From Vibrio qingdaonensis (GTDB lineage: Bacteria; Pseudomonadota; Gammaproteobacteria; Enterobacterales; Vibrionaceae), in contig NZ_JAKRRY010000008.1 of the NCBI RefSeq assembly GCF_026191675.1, forward strand, positions 1 to 64,000: a DNA stretch of 64,000 nt. Direction: 5' to 3'. Made by a program: the position numbers and the translations under genes. Positions 34,391 through 42,939 of the stretch are shown here, piece after piece. The stretch's first letter is position 1, and every line of letters begins with the position of its first letter. The notes under the pieces were generated by a model. That model saw only the letters and a program-made list of their open reading frames with translations. It had not been told where the DNA came from and did not search any database.

Positions 34391-34702
34391 ATGACACTTG
34401 TATATTCAACGGAAATTGGCCGTATCAAAGAAGACAAACCTACACCTCAGCGTGAAAAAGGTGATGGTATTGTCCGCATTCAAAAGCAAACCAAAGGACG
34501 TAAAGGTAAAGGCGTTTCCGTCATTTCTGGTTTGGATTTAGATGACGCGCCACTAAAGCTACTCGCGGCAGAACTTAAAAAAGTATGTGGTTGTGGTGGA
34601 TCTGTTAAAGACGGCACAATTGAAATCCAAGGCGATGCTCGAGATAAAATCAAAGCAGCACTTGAAAAGAAAGGCTATACCGTTAAGCTATCTGGCGGTT
34701 AG
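34391..34702 (+). CDS. yciH: SUI1/YciH-family translation factor
   Basis: A 103-residue protein of the eIF1/SUI1 fold. The C-terminal ~75 residues show RIQKQTKGRKGKGVSVISGLDL, LKLLAAELKKVCGCGGSVKDGTIEIQGDARDKIKAALEKKGYTVKLSGG, a close fit to YciH, which acts on the 30S subunit and dampens initiation with atypical starts under stress. Starts one base after the DUF3319 stop and ends at a terminator. The last chromosomal gene before the left dif-like site. Confidence 0.9.
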   Translation: MTLVYSTEIGRIKEDKPTPQREKGDGIVRIQKQTKGRKGKGVSVISGLDLDDAPLKLLAAELKKVCGCGGSVKDGTIEIQGDARDKIKAALEKKGYTVKLSGG

Positions 34703-34716
34703 CAATCGTGACCAAG

Positions 34717-34747
34717 TAAAGCCAGTACGAGTGACGTGCTGGCTTTA
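34717..34747 (+). terminator. Terminator after yciH
   Basis: TAAAGCCAGTAC / GTGCTGGCTTTA stem (12 pairs, one G-U) with a seven-base loop. Confidence 0.7.
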
Positions 34748-34924
34748 ACTAAGCCTTCGGCTAAGTCGCTATAACATAATGAGCATTTTCTTAATCCAAA
34801 TTAAGAAAGTGATTATTAGGTATTTTATGGTAAATAGCGTTACGGTTAAATACGCTTCAACAATACTCGACGAATAGCGGTAGGGAACGTTCAATATAAG
34901 GCTTCTTTTGTAATTCTAGTTATC

Positions 34925-34952
34925 ATTTAACATAATATACATAATGCGTAGT
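34925..34952 (-). other. Left dif-like XerCD attachment site
   Basis: Read on the minus strand: XerC-type arm ACTACGCATTA, centre TGTATA, XerD-type arm TTATGTTAAAT (28 bases). The XerD arm and centre match enterobacterial/Vibrio dif; the XerC arm differs at its outer four bases. It is the left boundary of the integrated element and is in the same orientation as the site at 46800. Confidence 0.88.
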
Positions 34953-35295
34953 GAGATGCGGGTTCTCTTACTGCCATTAATGCCAACGCCAATCCAGCGC
35001 AAGCCGTTGAAACACTTGATAAACCCACGCCATTAAACTTTTTTGCGATGTTCTCCCACAAGGCTTTGACCTGCGGATTATCATTGCGGTCTGCGTGACA
35101 ACCTAACAATGCTACTTCTGCGTCAATTCCTGCACCTTCCGCAAGAAAAACTGCTTCAGAATCCGACACATAGCGAATCCCTTTGCGCATTTTGCTGACT
35201 TTGTTTGGTTCTATGTTCATGTCATGTGCAATTTGCTTGTCTTGTACGTAGTTTTGCGCCTTTTTATAGGCGTCTAACAGTTCATTTATGTACAT
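34927..35295 (-). CDS. Phage repressor-like protein (DUF3693-like)
   Basis: A 122-residue protein with an N-terminal lambda-repressor-type helix-turn-helix: VQDKQIAHDMNIEPNKVSKMRKGIRYVSDSEAVFLAEGAGID. It is divergent from the phage replication operon, the position of the repressor in CTX-type phages, and faces repeated operator-like motifs. The family resembles DUF3693 proteins of Vibrio phages. The last eight codons and the stop lie inside the left dif-like site, so the C-terminus HYALCILC is completed by host DNA. A tight ribosome site (AGGAGACTC region) precedes the ATG. Confidence 0.78.
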   Translation of the reverse strand: MYINELLDAYKKAQNYVQDKQIAHDMNIEPNKVSKMRKGIRYVSDSEAVFLAEGAGIDAEVALLGCHADRNDNPQVKALWENIAKKFNGVGLSSVSTACAGLALALMAVREPASHYALCILC

Positions 35296-35331
35296 AGCGA
35301 GTCTCCTTTAAATTCTATTGTAGCGCCTTAA

Positions 35332-35392
35332 GTGCGATCTTTCGCATCTTGTAAGTTCGATTAATCGCACTTATAGTTTCGATAAATCGAAT
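35332..35392. promoter_or_regulatory. Likely repressor operators in the divergent phage promoter region
   Basis: Three related short palindromes lie in a row: TGCGATCTTTCGCA (35333-35346), TTCGATTAATCGCAC (35356-35370) and TTCGATAAATCGAA (35378-35391), about 22 bases apart and sharing CGAT-NN-ATCG-type cores. Position between the divergent repressor and replication genes suits operator control. Confidence 0.65.
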
Positions 35393-35463
35393 CTGACCGC
35401 CTTGGGCGCTAGCCCTTGAAGCTTTCACCCTTGGTGGTCACCCAACTATTCAAGGTGGTTATT

Positions 35464-35826
35464 ATGTTTCAAGTCCGACACTACGAAAGCTGCTCCATGT
35501 TACACAAGAATGATGCTTATATTATTCGCTCCGAGTCCAATAGGATCGACGGCTACTTACTTTCCACAACGCTGCGTTCCCACTCAGATGATTTTTCATT
35601 CCAACTTTCTGATTCAGTGTCTGTTAACGCAAAGTCATTCACGCAACGATTACGCTCTGGTGTTGATTTTACACCTGCATTCGTCCTTGAATCAGAGCCC
35701 GTTAGTCTCTATTTCACGCTCCTTGAAGAATACCTCCAATTCTGCGAGTTCTTCTCAATTGAATCCGATGCCGAACTTATCGAACGTTTTAACGCTGAAA
35801 CAACACTGGTCAAAGCTAATGCGTAA
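35464..35826 (+). CDS. Small phage protein before the replicase
   Basis: A 120-residue protein, first gene of the rightward phage operon. AAGGTGG precedes the ATG. No membrane segment or known motif; the C-terminal part is acidic (FTLLEEYLQFCEFFSIESDAELIERF). It overlaps the replicase start by eight bases, implying coupled translation. Many filamentous phages have a small protein here that aids replication, but I do not recognise this one. Confidence 0.65.
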   Translation: MFQVRHYESCSMLHKNDAYIIRSESNRIDGYLLSTTLRSHSDDFSFQLSDSVSVNAKSFTQRLRSGVDFTPAFVLESEPVSLYFTLLEEYLQFCEFFSIESDAELIERFNAETTLVKANA

Positions 35827-37858
35827 AACTGTTCACGACTTAGCAACCGGAGAAACTTACTCTCGTGAGTTTCTCCCAACATCGCAACCAACACGCCTAT
35901 GGTCTACAGACTGCTACGACGACCAGTTCGATGTAGACAAGCTCCCTAGCCTGCAAACTTCTGACCGTCGTGATGAACTTGATAAAGCAATAAGTTTGCT
36001 TGAGTTACCGCGTCACGCTCAATATAAAGTAAGACTCACCAACTGGCGCAAACCTGTATTTGACGCTATCAAACGTCACGGTGATTTCGCACCGTCCATG
36101 CTTCGAGCGTTTACCAACGTACTCGAACGCAAAGATTACTTCACTGCATTATCAATGATCCAATCCGCAGACGCTCGTTTGCGCGATAACGGCAATCGTT
36201 ATACCCGTAACGATGAAGAAATTGTCGAACTGGCTAAAGCCAAGTCTCGCGCTTTCTCAAAGCAGCTTTTGAAAATTGAATCGATAACAGAGCGCTTTGA
36301 AAAATCCCAAGTCTTGTTGGCTCAATTGGGCTTAGGTTTTCGAGACCAACTCATCAAGCAGAAAGAAGAAGCGAATGAACTCGATTCACTATGCCAACGG
36401 GCCATGTGTGATAAATGGCTGCGTCGCCAATTACGACGCGCTTACTTTACTGAAGTTGAAGCTACCGCTCGCGACCTAATGTTAGTACACAAATCACAAG
36501 ATGCGTATTGCTCCAAGCACAGCGTTAATGTGATGCGAGAACGCTTATCTGATACAGAACAGGCACTTATCAACACCGTTTGCTATATCGAAGACGACGA
36601 AGATACGTGGTTCACACTCAAAGAATTATCCGCGAAATCGACATCAAATCCCGTCATTCGTCGCGCTGAAATGTTCGTTCGTTTGAAAGGTTTGGAGTCC
36701 ATCGCACAAGAATCCGACCATGTCGCCATGTTTTACACAGTGACGACCCCTAGCCGCTTTCATGTCTATAAAGGCGACCAGATTAACCCTGCATGGGAAA
36801 AAGCCAACAAGCCTTCGGCAACAGATGGACACCAACATTTGTTAAACGTAATGACGGCATTTCGTAAAGAGCTCAATAAGCAAGACATCAAGATTTACGG
36901 GCTTCGCATTGTCGAGCCGCACCACGACGGAACGCCACACCTTCACTGTTTGTTCTTCATGAAACGAGAAGACCAACAGACCGTCACACAACAACTTAAG
37001 CACTTTTCTTTAGTGGATTCACCGAAAGAAAAAGGCGCGCAAAAGTATCGATTCAAAGCAGAAAGCATTGATTGGAAACGCGGCTCAGCGGTTGGCTATG
37101 TCGCTAAATACCTAAGTAAAAACATCGATGGTGCCAATATTGAAACCGACAAAGACACCAACAAGGACGGCAAACAAACCGCTGAATCCGTGGTGTCATT
37201 TAATCGAATTCAAGGCATCCGCCAGTTCCAATTTTATGGCGGTCCATCGGTAACGGTGTGGCGTGAAATGCGTCGCTTTCGTGAAGAATTTAAAGAGGAC
37301 GACGCTGTGATTCTCGGAAATGAACTCTCCAAGGATGAGCACTTTGTCCTTGAAACCATACGCAAAGCCGCTGACGAAGGCGACTTTAAACGCTTCGTGG
37401 TCGCCATGGGTGGTGTGTTTGTCAAACGCAAAGACCAAACCGTGAAAGCGATGTACGCCAAGAAAGTGAATATCGACGGATTGTTTAAAAACACCCGTTA
37501 CGGCGATGAAATGAGCGCGGCCATTAAGGGTATCGAGTGTTTTGGTAAATCCATCCCTACCCGATTTTCTGAATGGAAGTTCGCCAACAAGAAACAATTC
37601 ATCCGTGGTATGCGCTCTGTAATGACAGGAACGACGCAGATATTCGACTCATTAGAAGATGAACACGAATACTACGCCATGAAGCAAGAAGAATACGAAC
37701 GCATGTGTGATGAAGCCTTGCTCTATATGGACTGTCCAGCAATGGAACCCACTTACTTATACAACGAAGAACTCTATGGACACCCACCGCCTGAGTGGTT
37801 CTCGTCAAGGGCTTGCCCCGACGAGCCGCCAAGGGCGGCCTTGGACTTGTGTCACTAA
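35819..37858 (+). CDS. Phage rolling-circle replication protein (GPA/gene A type HUH endonuclease)
   Basis: Nicks the phage origin and starts rolling-circle replication. About 679 residues. The HUH metal motif is in VEPHHDGTPHLHCLFFM and the paired-tyrosine motif in SAVGYVAKYLSKN (Y-x3-Y), the two-tyrosine class of phiX174/P2 gene A enzymes (Phage_GPA). This differs from CTX RstA, which belongs to another Rep family. The start was put at the ATG overlapping the previous stop, although the frame is open upstream to 35510. The C-terminal ~150 residues are unassigned. Confidence 0.88.
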   Translation: MRKTVHDLATGETYSREFLPTSQPTRLWSTDCYDDQFDVDKLPSLQTSDRRDELDKAISLLELPRHAQYKVRLTNWRKPVFDAIKRHGDFAPSMLRAFTNVLERKDYFTALSMIQSADARLRDNGNRYTRNDEEIVELAKAKSRAFSKQLLKIESITERFEKSQVLLAQLGLGFRDQLIKQKEEANELDSLCQRAMCDKWLRRQLRRAYFTEVEATARDLMLVHKSQDAYCSKHSVNVMRERLSDTEQALINTVCYIEDDEDTWFTLKELSAKSTSNPVIRRAEMFVRLKGLESIAQESDHVAMFYTVTTPSRFHVYKGDQINPAWEKANKPSATDGHQHLLNVMTAFRKELNKQDIKIYGLRIVEPHHDGTPHLHCLFFMKREDQQTVTQQLKHFSLVDSPKEKGAQKYRFKAESIDWKRGSAVGYVAKYLSKNIDGANIETDKDTNKDGKQTAESVVSFNRIQGIRQFQFYGGPSVTVWREMRRFREEFKEDDAVILGNELSKDEHFVLETIRKAADEGDFKRFVVAMGGVFVKRKDQTVKAMYAKKVNIDGLFKNTRYGDEMSAAIKGIECFGKSIPTRFSEWKFANKKQFIRGMRSVMTGTTQIFDSLEDEHEYYAMKQEEYERMCDEALLYMDCPAMEPTYLYNEELYGHPPPEWFSSRACPDEPPRAALDLCH

Positions 37859-37909
37859 CTGTCGCTTTTAAAAAACCATCAATTAGCACTGAACCAAAAA
37901 GGAAACAAC

Positions 37910-38224
37910 ATGATTATCAAAGGACGCATTTTAGATGAAGACGATATTACCCAAAGCACATTCAACAACCGCGAAACGGGCGAAGTGGTCGTGCGTGGTG
38001 AATTACTGTTGTCAGTGAAAAAGCCGTCACAAGTCATCAAGGTTAAGGTCAATCCTGACCAGTGGAAAGATGCGAAGAACGGTGACTTCTTTAAGACCAT
38101 TGTCGATAAAGAGTTGGATTTCTGGATTGAACAAAAAGAATTTAGCTTCCCTCGCCCTGATGGTCAGGTGGTGTCTGGAACCAGCAACAATCTATTCCGA
38201 TTGCCTGCAATACAAAAGGCTTAG
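37910..38224 (+). CDS. ssDNA-binding protein of filamentous phage (DUF1293-like)
   Basis: A 104-residue, beta-rich protein in the position of gpV, directly after the replicase and before the coat genes. It resembles DUF1293 proteins of Vibrio phages. It would coat the plus strand before assembly. Blocks: MIIKGRILDEDDI, GEVVVRGELLLSVKKPSQVIKVKV and a tail SFPRPDGQVVSGTSNNLFRL. GGAAAC lies before the start. Confidence 0.75.
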   Translation: MIIKGRILDEDDITQSTFNNRETGEVVVRGELLLSVKKPSQVIKVKVNPDQWKDAKNGDFFKTIVDKELDFWIEQKEFSFPRPDGQVVSGTSNNLFRLPAIQKA

Positions 38225-38226
38225 TC

Positions 38227-38427
38227 ATGCAATGCCTAGTTAACGGACAACTCACCCAAGACACCATCATGACTTGTAAAGGTCACGTCTTACTAGAGCC
38301 TGTTGACGTGATGGCGGTGCAATCTTTTGACCAAGAACTCTATCTCGAAGTTTCGGGATACCTACTTCTCTCATTCCTCATTGGTCACGGTACAGGCCGT
38401 GTCGTTCGATGGATGGGAAAAGTCTAA
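38227..38427 (+). CDS. Small phage membrane protein, probable minor coat
   Basis: Sixty-six residues with one C-terminal membrane segment (LEVSGYLLLSFLIGHGTG) and a basic end (RVVRWMGKV). Two bases after the ssDNA-binding protein stop. Position and shape fit a minor coat protein of the pVII/pIX kind, but the sequence is not diagnostic. Confidence 0.6.
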   Translation: MQCLVNGQLTQDTIMTCKGHVLLEPVDVMAVQSFDQELYLEVSGYLLLSFLIGHGTGRVVRWMGKV

Positions 38428-38460
38428 ACCTCAAAAACACACTCTATAAGGAAATTGATT

Positions 38461-38655
38461 ATGAAAAAACAACTACTTGCCCTTGCTACTTCTGCGTTCG
38501 TGTCGGTTAACGCGTTCGCCGTCGATTACACAGCAGAAATTGGCACAGCCGTGAGCGAATCACAAACCAACGTTACTGCCGTAGTGCTTGGTGTGATTTC
38601 CGTTGCGGCCGTCGGCTTTGGTGCGGGTCTATTGGTGAAGTGGCTCGGTCGATAA
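38461..38655 (+). CDS. Major coat protein (pVIII type)
   Basis: Sixty-four residues with a signal peptide (MKKQLLALATSAFVSVNAFA) cleaved after AFA. The mature ~44 residues have an acidic start (VDYTAEIGTAVSESQ), a membrane helix (VTAVVLGVISVAAVGFGAGLLV) and a basic tail (KWLGR) that contacts DNA. This is the classical pVIII plan. GGAAATTG lies before the start; an ATG two codons upstream is less likely. Confidence 0.88.
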   Translation: MKKQLLALATSAFVSVNAFAVDYTAEIGTAVSESQTNVTAVVLGVISVAAVGFGAGLLVKWLGR

Positions 38656-38656
38656 C

Positions 38657-38746
38657 GTGTACTCGATACAGCCCGAAATCATCTTTGGAATCTCCTCCTC
38701 GATGGCCTTTATTTACGGGTTTGTATCGGGGATACAGTCACACTAA
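38657..38746 (+). CDS. Tiny phage coat-like protein (29 residues)
   Basis: A GTG-started frame of 29 residues, two bases after the major coat stop: VYSIQPEIIFGISSSMAF then IYGFVSGIQSH. It is almost one membrane helix, with the size and position of pVII/pIX of Ff phages (32-33 residues). The ribosome site would be GAAGTGG inside the coat gene end. It precedes the central terminator. Confidence 0.5.
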   Translation: MYSIQPEIIFGISSSMAFIYGFVSGIQSH

Positions 38747-38749
38747 TTC

Positions 38750-38775
38750 AAGGGCGGCTAACACCGCCTTTTTTA
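38750..38775 (+). terminator. Central terminator of the prophage
   Basis: GGCGG / CCGCC stem extended by A-T pairs, six-base loop, then TTTTTT. It falls just after the coat genes and before the adsorption gene, as the central terminator does in Ff phages, giving high coat and low pIII transcription. Confidence 0.8.
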
Positions 38776-38791
38776 ATTGAAGTAACTATAG

Positions 38792-40267
38792 GTGAATATT
38801 TTGAAGCGTCTTTTGTTCTTGTTCTGTCTATTAACTTTATCGCATCATGCTACTGCTAATTGGAACTCGTATAAATACGTAGAAGGGGATTCATGGTTTG
38901 CTGAATCTCGAGAAGACTCTAATACACAATGTAAACTAGGTGCTCAGGAATTCCTAGCGAATGAGATTGCTAAAAATGATAATTTAGCGTTAATGCCCGT
39001 ACGGGCGGTCGTATTGGAGTGTTTTTATCGAGACCGCTATAAAAGTACATATCATGCTTACTCTATCAAGAGGTGGAACTCATCCGATTCCTGTCCCCCT
39101 GAAGGTGTTGATTATACTGACAGAACTGGACGATGCATTCCAACTACACCAAAGCCGCCTTCCACTTGCGAAGACGAAGACGTACAAAAAGCCATTCAAG
39201 TAGATCAACATGCTTGTCAAACAGGTAACCCAGATTCGAATCACTTCGATACCAACTTTTCTTATTCGTGCACCAATACCGAAACCGGATTTGATTACAC
39301 CAACAGCTGCGACTACCCATCAAACGGATGCTTCGTAAATTGCGGTGACAACACCGACGAAACGCCTATCTGCAATCCTGCCACTGAAAACTGCGAATTG
39401 CCTCCGCCAACGGAACCACCAACGGATAACGGCGATGGTAACAACAATGGCTCTGGCGGTAATGGTAATGGCGGTGGCTCAGGAACGCCAACCGATTCAC
39501 TTTGCGAACGTCAACCAGAACTCTGCCAATCACCGGAGCCTGACGACAAAGACCACGGATGTGAAGCGCCACCGGAAGCGCCTTGGCTCTGTGACACACC
39601 CGATGCCAAACCGGAAACACCGGGCGGCGTAAACCCCAATCCTGATAACAGTGGCGTACAAATCGAAGCCCAAAACGAAACCACTCAGGCCATTCGGGAT
39701 TTAAACAAAACTAATCAGCAAACGCTTGAACAGCTTAACCATCTTGGTGAGCTTATCGACCAAGGCAACGAGAGCAACGACAACTACAACACCGGAATCT
39801 TAAGCGCCAATGAAACCACAGCCGATAACACTGGATTGATACTCGATGCCATCAATAGCGGCCTTGGCACAGCGAATGATTTATTAGGTACGGAGTTTTG
39901 TGAACTCAACTCAAATCACATCGATTGCCAGGCTAAACAGCCCTTTGGAAAGTTACCAACCATTGATGATAAAAGCCCGTTAGCGGATGTGCTATCACCG
40001 GAGGCGATTACACAATTGAAAACAGACTCCCAAGACCTACGCGATCAAATCAAAGCCAAGTTTAAACAGTTCTCAAGTGAGTTATCCGTGACTACGTCAC
40101 TCCCATCGTCAGGACAAGTCAACAACCCAGAACTCTCATTAACCCAAGCAGGCCGGAGTGTTCAGGTCAGTAATACCTATTGGAATGATAACGCAGGACT
40201 AATATCAGGGGCGATTTTAGCCATGTCAGCCTTAATCGCCTTTTCTATTGTTTTAAGGAGGAAATAA
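38792..40267 (+). CDS. Phage adsorption/minor coat protein (pIII-like)
   Basis: A 491-residue tip protein. GTG start; signal peptide (LKRLLFLFCLLTLSHHATA); N-terminal Cys-rich domain; a glycine/asparagine linker (NGDGNNNGSGGNGNGGGSG at about residues 217-235), a hallmark of pIII-like proteins; a second domain; and a C-terminal membrane anchor (GLISGAILAMSALIAFSIVL) with a basic RRK end. The role is binding the host pilus and ending assembly. Sequence is host-range specific, so identification rests on layout and position. Confidence 0.82.
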   Translation: MNILKRLLFLFCLLTLSHHATANWNSYKYVEGDSWFAESREDSNTQCKLGAQEFLANEIAKNDNLALMPVRAVVLECFYRDRYKSTYHAYSIKRWNSSDSCPPEGVDYTDRTGRCIPTTPKPPSTCEDEDVQKAIQVDQHACQTGNPDSNHFDTNFSYSCTNTETGFDYTNSCDYPSNGCFVNCGDNTDETPICNPATENCELPPPTEPPTDNGDGNNNGSGGNGNGGGSGTPTDSLCERQPELCQSPEPDDKDHGCEAPPEAPWLCDTPDAKPETPGGVNPNPDNSGVQIEAQNETTQAIRDLNKTNQQTLEQLNHLGELIDQGNESNDNYNTGILSANETTADNTGLILDAINSGLGTANDLLGTEFCELNSNHIDCQAKQPFGKLPTIDDKSPLADVLSPEAITQLKTDSQDLRDQIKAKFKQFSSELSVTTSLPSSGQVNNPELSLTQAGRSVQVSNTYWNDNAGLISGAILAMSALIAFSIVLRRK

Positions 40268-40270
40268 CCC

Positions 40271-40675
40271 ATGAAAATCGCGCTTGTTTTAATGGTGCTC
40301 ACCTACTCTACTTTCTCACTGGCCGCCACGCCTGAAGAAGAAAACGGCATGCTCACTTACGTGTTCGATACTTTCGATTACGTTAGCGAGTTCTTTCACC
40401 ATGCGCCCACTATGCTAGAAAGCTTCTTTGCTTACGTCATTGAATACTGCGTCATGATTTCACTCAAGTTAAAGCTCGAAGCCTTAGAATTTTCTTATGG
40501 CGTTGCCGTCTCCATGCTACAGAACTTAAGCTTCGATTCCCTACTTAACGACGCTTTTTCAGGCTTAAGTGCCGAGCATAGAAACATCATTGGCGCTTAC
40601 GGGATTGGGGCTGGCATCACGCGCATTGTTGAAGCGATGACAACACGCTTTGTCATGGATTTTATGGGGATGTAA
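40271..40675 (+). CDS. DUF2523-like phage coat/assembly protein (pVI position)
   Basis: A 134-residue protein with signal-like start (MKIALVLMVLTYSTFSLAA), a central hydrophobic segment (FFAYVIEYCVMISLKLKL) and a C-terminal one (IIGAYGIGAGITRIVEAMTTRFVMDF). The place between pIII and Zot and the tail match DUF2523 proteins, which take the pVI role of anchoring the tip. It begins three bases after the adsorption gene and ends two bases before zot. Confidence 0.75.
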   Translation: MKIALVLMVLTYSTFSLAATPEEENGMLTYVFDTFDYVSEFFHHAPTMLESFFAYVIEYCVMISLKLKLEALEFSYGVAVSMLQNLSFDSLLNDAFSGLSAEHRNIIGAYGIGAGITRIVEAMTTRFVMDFMGM

Positions 40676-40677
40676 TC

Positions 40678-42117
40678 ATGGCTATCATTATTCGTCACGG
40701 TAGCAACGGCTCCTACAAAACCGCAACAGCAGTCTGGTATGACTTACTGCCTGCGCTTCGCTCTGGTCGCATCGTCGTCACCAACATTCAAGGCATTGCC
40801 ACGGTTAACGAAATTGAATCCAGACTCGGTGAACGCTTCCCCCCATCAGCACAAATCATCAAGGTTTACTCGCTCACCGAGAAAGGCCGCAACATGTGGC
40901 AAAACTTCTATAACTGGATGCCAATGGGCGCGTTTATCCTCATTGATGAAATGCAGAACATCTTCAACAAAACCGTTGGCTTTGACATGGCCAAGAACCA
41001 ATTCCAAGGTATTGATCCTTTTTTGGATCATCTGCCTGCATGGTATCCCGATTTCTACCGACGTAACCTTGAAAGCTATCGTCCCAATGAAGACGACATC
41101 GATACCGATGATTTAGGCGAAACACTGTTAGACGACAACGGCCTGATACGTCTCCCACCTACCTTTGAAGAAAGCATGTCTCGTCATCGTCACTTCAATT
41201 GGGACATCACCTTTGTTACGCCTGAGATTAAGAACATTCCAATGGACGTTCGCGGCTGTGCTGAGCTGGCAATACACCACAAAAGCAAAGATTCAGTCTT
41301 CTTCACTAAACGTAAGCCAAGACTGTATGAACACGATCCAAAATCAACCAGCGTTAAACCTGCAAAAGACGACTACACCACAACCCAAAAAGTACCCATT
41401 GCCGTTCACCTGCTTTACAAGTCTACCGTGACCGGAAAAACCACCAAATCCGGCGCGGCCAGTAACCCATTTCTCTCCATCAAAATCATTGGCATCTTGC
41501 TTATCACAATTGCCTCATTCATAGGATTAGGAGTATCCGTTTATGACATTCTCACTCGTGGTGATAACGATAGCGTATCGACTGAGCAAACTACTCAAGC
41601 CCTGCCTGATACTACTGACACCACTCAAACCACTACTCAAGTTAATGCGTCGCCTCGTTCCCAAGCTAATGAGCCTGATTCGATACCTAATGATACGCAT
41701 CAGCCTGTTCATAGCGATATCGATAACGCTCCGAATGATAAGCCGAGGTTTAATCATGGCGACATAGAATCGCCAGCCAATGTTTGGCCGTATCCAGTGC
41801 AACACCTTTACGTCTCATCCGTTGTTGTTCGAGTGGATGCGCCCAACGTTTACACCACAGTGCTGTTCAAACAAGTCTATCCCGATGGAACGGAGGGTTA
41901 TGTAAATGATGCCCTACTTGAACAAATAGGCTACACGTTCGACGTGCTCGACTACTGCCTAGTGAACATCACTTATCAGTCCCATACCAAACTCGTCGCC
42001 TGTGACAGTCGGCCTACCCAACACAACATAGAAACCGCTCAAGCTGAGCCGACACCAGAGCCGCAACCCAACCAACTTGATGAAGCACAGAGCCTATTAC
42101 CTATCAGCACCATATAG
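40678..42117 (+). CDS. zot: Zot / pI-type phage assembly ATPase
   Basis: A 479-residue inner-membrane morphogenesis protein. Walker A is GSNGSYKTATAVWY near residue 8 and Walker B is FILIDEMQ near 85; a membrane helix (FLSIKIIGILLITIASFIGLGVSVYDI) at ~263-288 is followed by a Thr/Gln-rich periplasmic region and a C-terminal domain with paired Cys (YCLVNI, LVACDSR). It drives phage extrusion through the envelope. The name Zot comes from the CTX homologue; toxin activity is not implied. Confidence 0.92.
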   Translation: MAIIIRHGSNGSYKTATAVWYDLLPALRSGRIVVTNIQGIATVNEIESRLGERFPPSAQIIKVYSLTEKGRNMWQNFYNWMPMGAFILIDEMQNIFNKTVGFDMAKNQFQGIDPFLDHLPAWYPDFYRRNLESYRPNEDDIDTDDLGETLLDDNGLIRLPPTFEESMSRHRHFNWDITFVTPEIKNIPMDVRGCAELAIHHKSKDSVFFTKRKPRLYEHDPKSTSVKPAKDDYTTTQKVPIAVHLLYKSTVTGKTTKSGAASNPFLSIKIIGILLITIASFIGLGVSVYDILTRGDNDSVSTEQTTQALPDTTDTTQTTTQVNASPRSQANEPDSIPNDTHQPVHSDIDNAPNDKPRFNHGDIESPANVWPYPVQHLYVSSVVVRVDAPNVYTTVLFKQVYPDGTEGYVNDALLEQIGYTFDVLDYCLVNITYQSHTKLVACDSRPTQHNIETAQAEPTPEPQPNQLDEAQSLLPISTI

Positions 42118-42202
42118 ATAGCAAAGCATCCATTTAGCCAGGCGAACTCGAGACAAGTCTGCAATCAAAACTGTCCCTGGCACGCACCGGTATTAAGGAA
42201 AA

Positions 42203-42442
42203 ATGATGGCAATTACCATAAGAGACACCGAGCAACACCAAGACATGCTCGACCAAATAAAGACACTCACCAAGCAAACCACCATGTCAGGCGCATTGAT
42301 TAAAGCGGGATACGCTGCCATCAAATACAACGAACTGAGTGAGCGCCAAAGCAAAGAAATACAGGCACTCTACGCAGAGCTGAGGCAACTAAAATCCAAG
42401 ATAACCACCTTCAACAACGCACTGGAGAATCTCAAGTTGTAA
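42203..42442 (+). CDS. Small ribbon-helix-helix-like phage protein with coiled coil
   Basis: Seventy-nine residues. The first ~40 (MMAITIRDTEQHQDMLDQIKTLTKQTTMSGALIKAGYAAI) look like a strand-helix-helix DNA-binding unit of the CopG/Arc kind; the rest is a heptad-type coiled coil (ERQSKEIQALYAELRQLKSKITTFNNALENL). AAGGAAAA precedes the start. Probably a regulator; no family was recognised with certainty. Confidence 0.6.
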   Translation: MMAITIRDTEQHQDMLDQIKTLTKQTTMSGALIKAGYAAIKYNELSERQSKEIQALYAELRQLKSKITTFNNALENLKL

Positions 42443-42479
42443 CGACAAAAGTGGACAAAAACACGGGGATTGAAATAAA

Positions 42480-42495
42480 CTGTATATACATACAG
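42480..42495 (+). promoter_or_regulatory. LexA (SOS) box
   Basis: CTGTATATACATACAG fits CTGT-N8-ACAG exactly, with the AT-rich centre of strong E. coli boxes. It lies 17 bases before an ATG with a good ribosome site, so it would overlap the promoter of the gene at 42513. Confidence 0.85.
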
Positions 42496-42512
42496 TTTAT
42501 TTAAGGTGGCGT

Positions 42513-42893
42513 ATGTTTAGGTCTATACAGGTACGTTCAAACTACCGGATTGACCGCATCAACGAACACGGTGCGGTAGATTCAAGCAAACGAGAAGACG
42601 GTAATATCAACGCCTTGCTCAAAAGTGGCAACACACACAGCGCCCCTTTTGGCGGCTTTATTGAAGCAGGAAACTTAATAGGATTGCCTAAGGTCAAGCT
42701 CGCGAACATAGCAGCGCTATGCGAAGACCTCGAAGCAGACAAGCCCACGTACAACATTCCCAAAGACCACTTTGTGGTCGGTACGTATTTAGAGCAACGG
42801 CTGTTCATTCTACTTAAGAACGGAGAGCCACAACACTTCATCGACCACAACATAGAGCTAGAAGGCAAGAATACCGTTGTGAGCTTGTTCTGA
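42513..42893 (+). CDS. LexA-controlled phage gene of unknown function
   Basis: A 126-residue soluble protein, no membrane segment, with a C-terminal beta-rich part (DHFVVGTYLEQRLFILLKNGEPQHFIDHNIELEG). AAGGTGG lies before the ATG and a perfect SOS box just upstream. By analogy with SOS-driven anti-repressors in temperate phages it could relieve the DUF3693-like repressor after DNA damage, but nothing in the sequence shows this directly. Confidence 0.65.
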   Translation: MFRSIQVRSNYRIDRINEHGAVDSSKREDGNINALLKSGNTHSAPFGGFIEAGNLIGLPKVKLANIAALCEDLEADKPTYNIPKDHFVVGTYLEQRLFILLKNGEPQHFIDHNIELEGKNTVVSLF

Positions 42894-42939
42894 AATCAAG
42901 CTCGTTCTGGATTGAAGCAAAGCATTGCTGCATTCCAGA

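Noticed and set aside
40678..42117. Zot as an enterotoxin
   Set aside because: The protein is the pI-type assembly ATPase of the phage; nothing in the sequence supports toxin activity.
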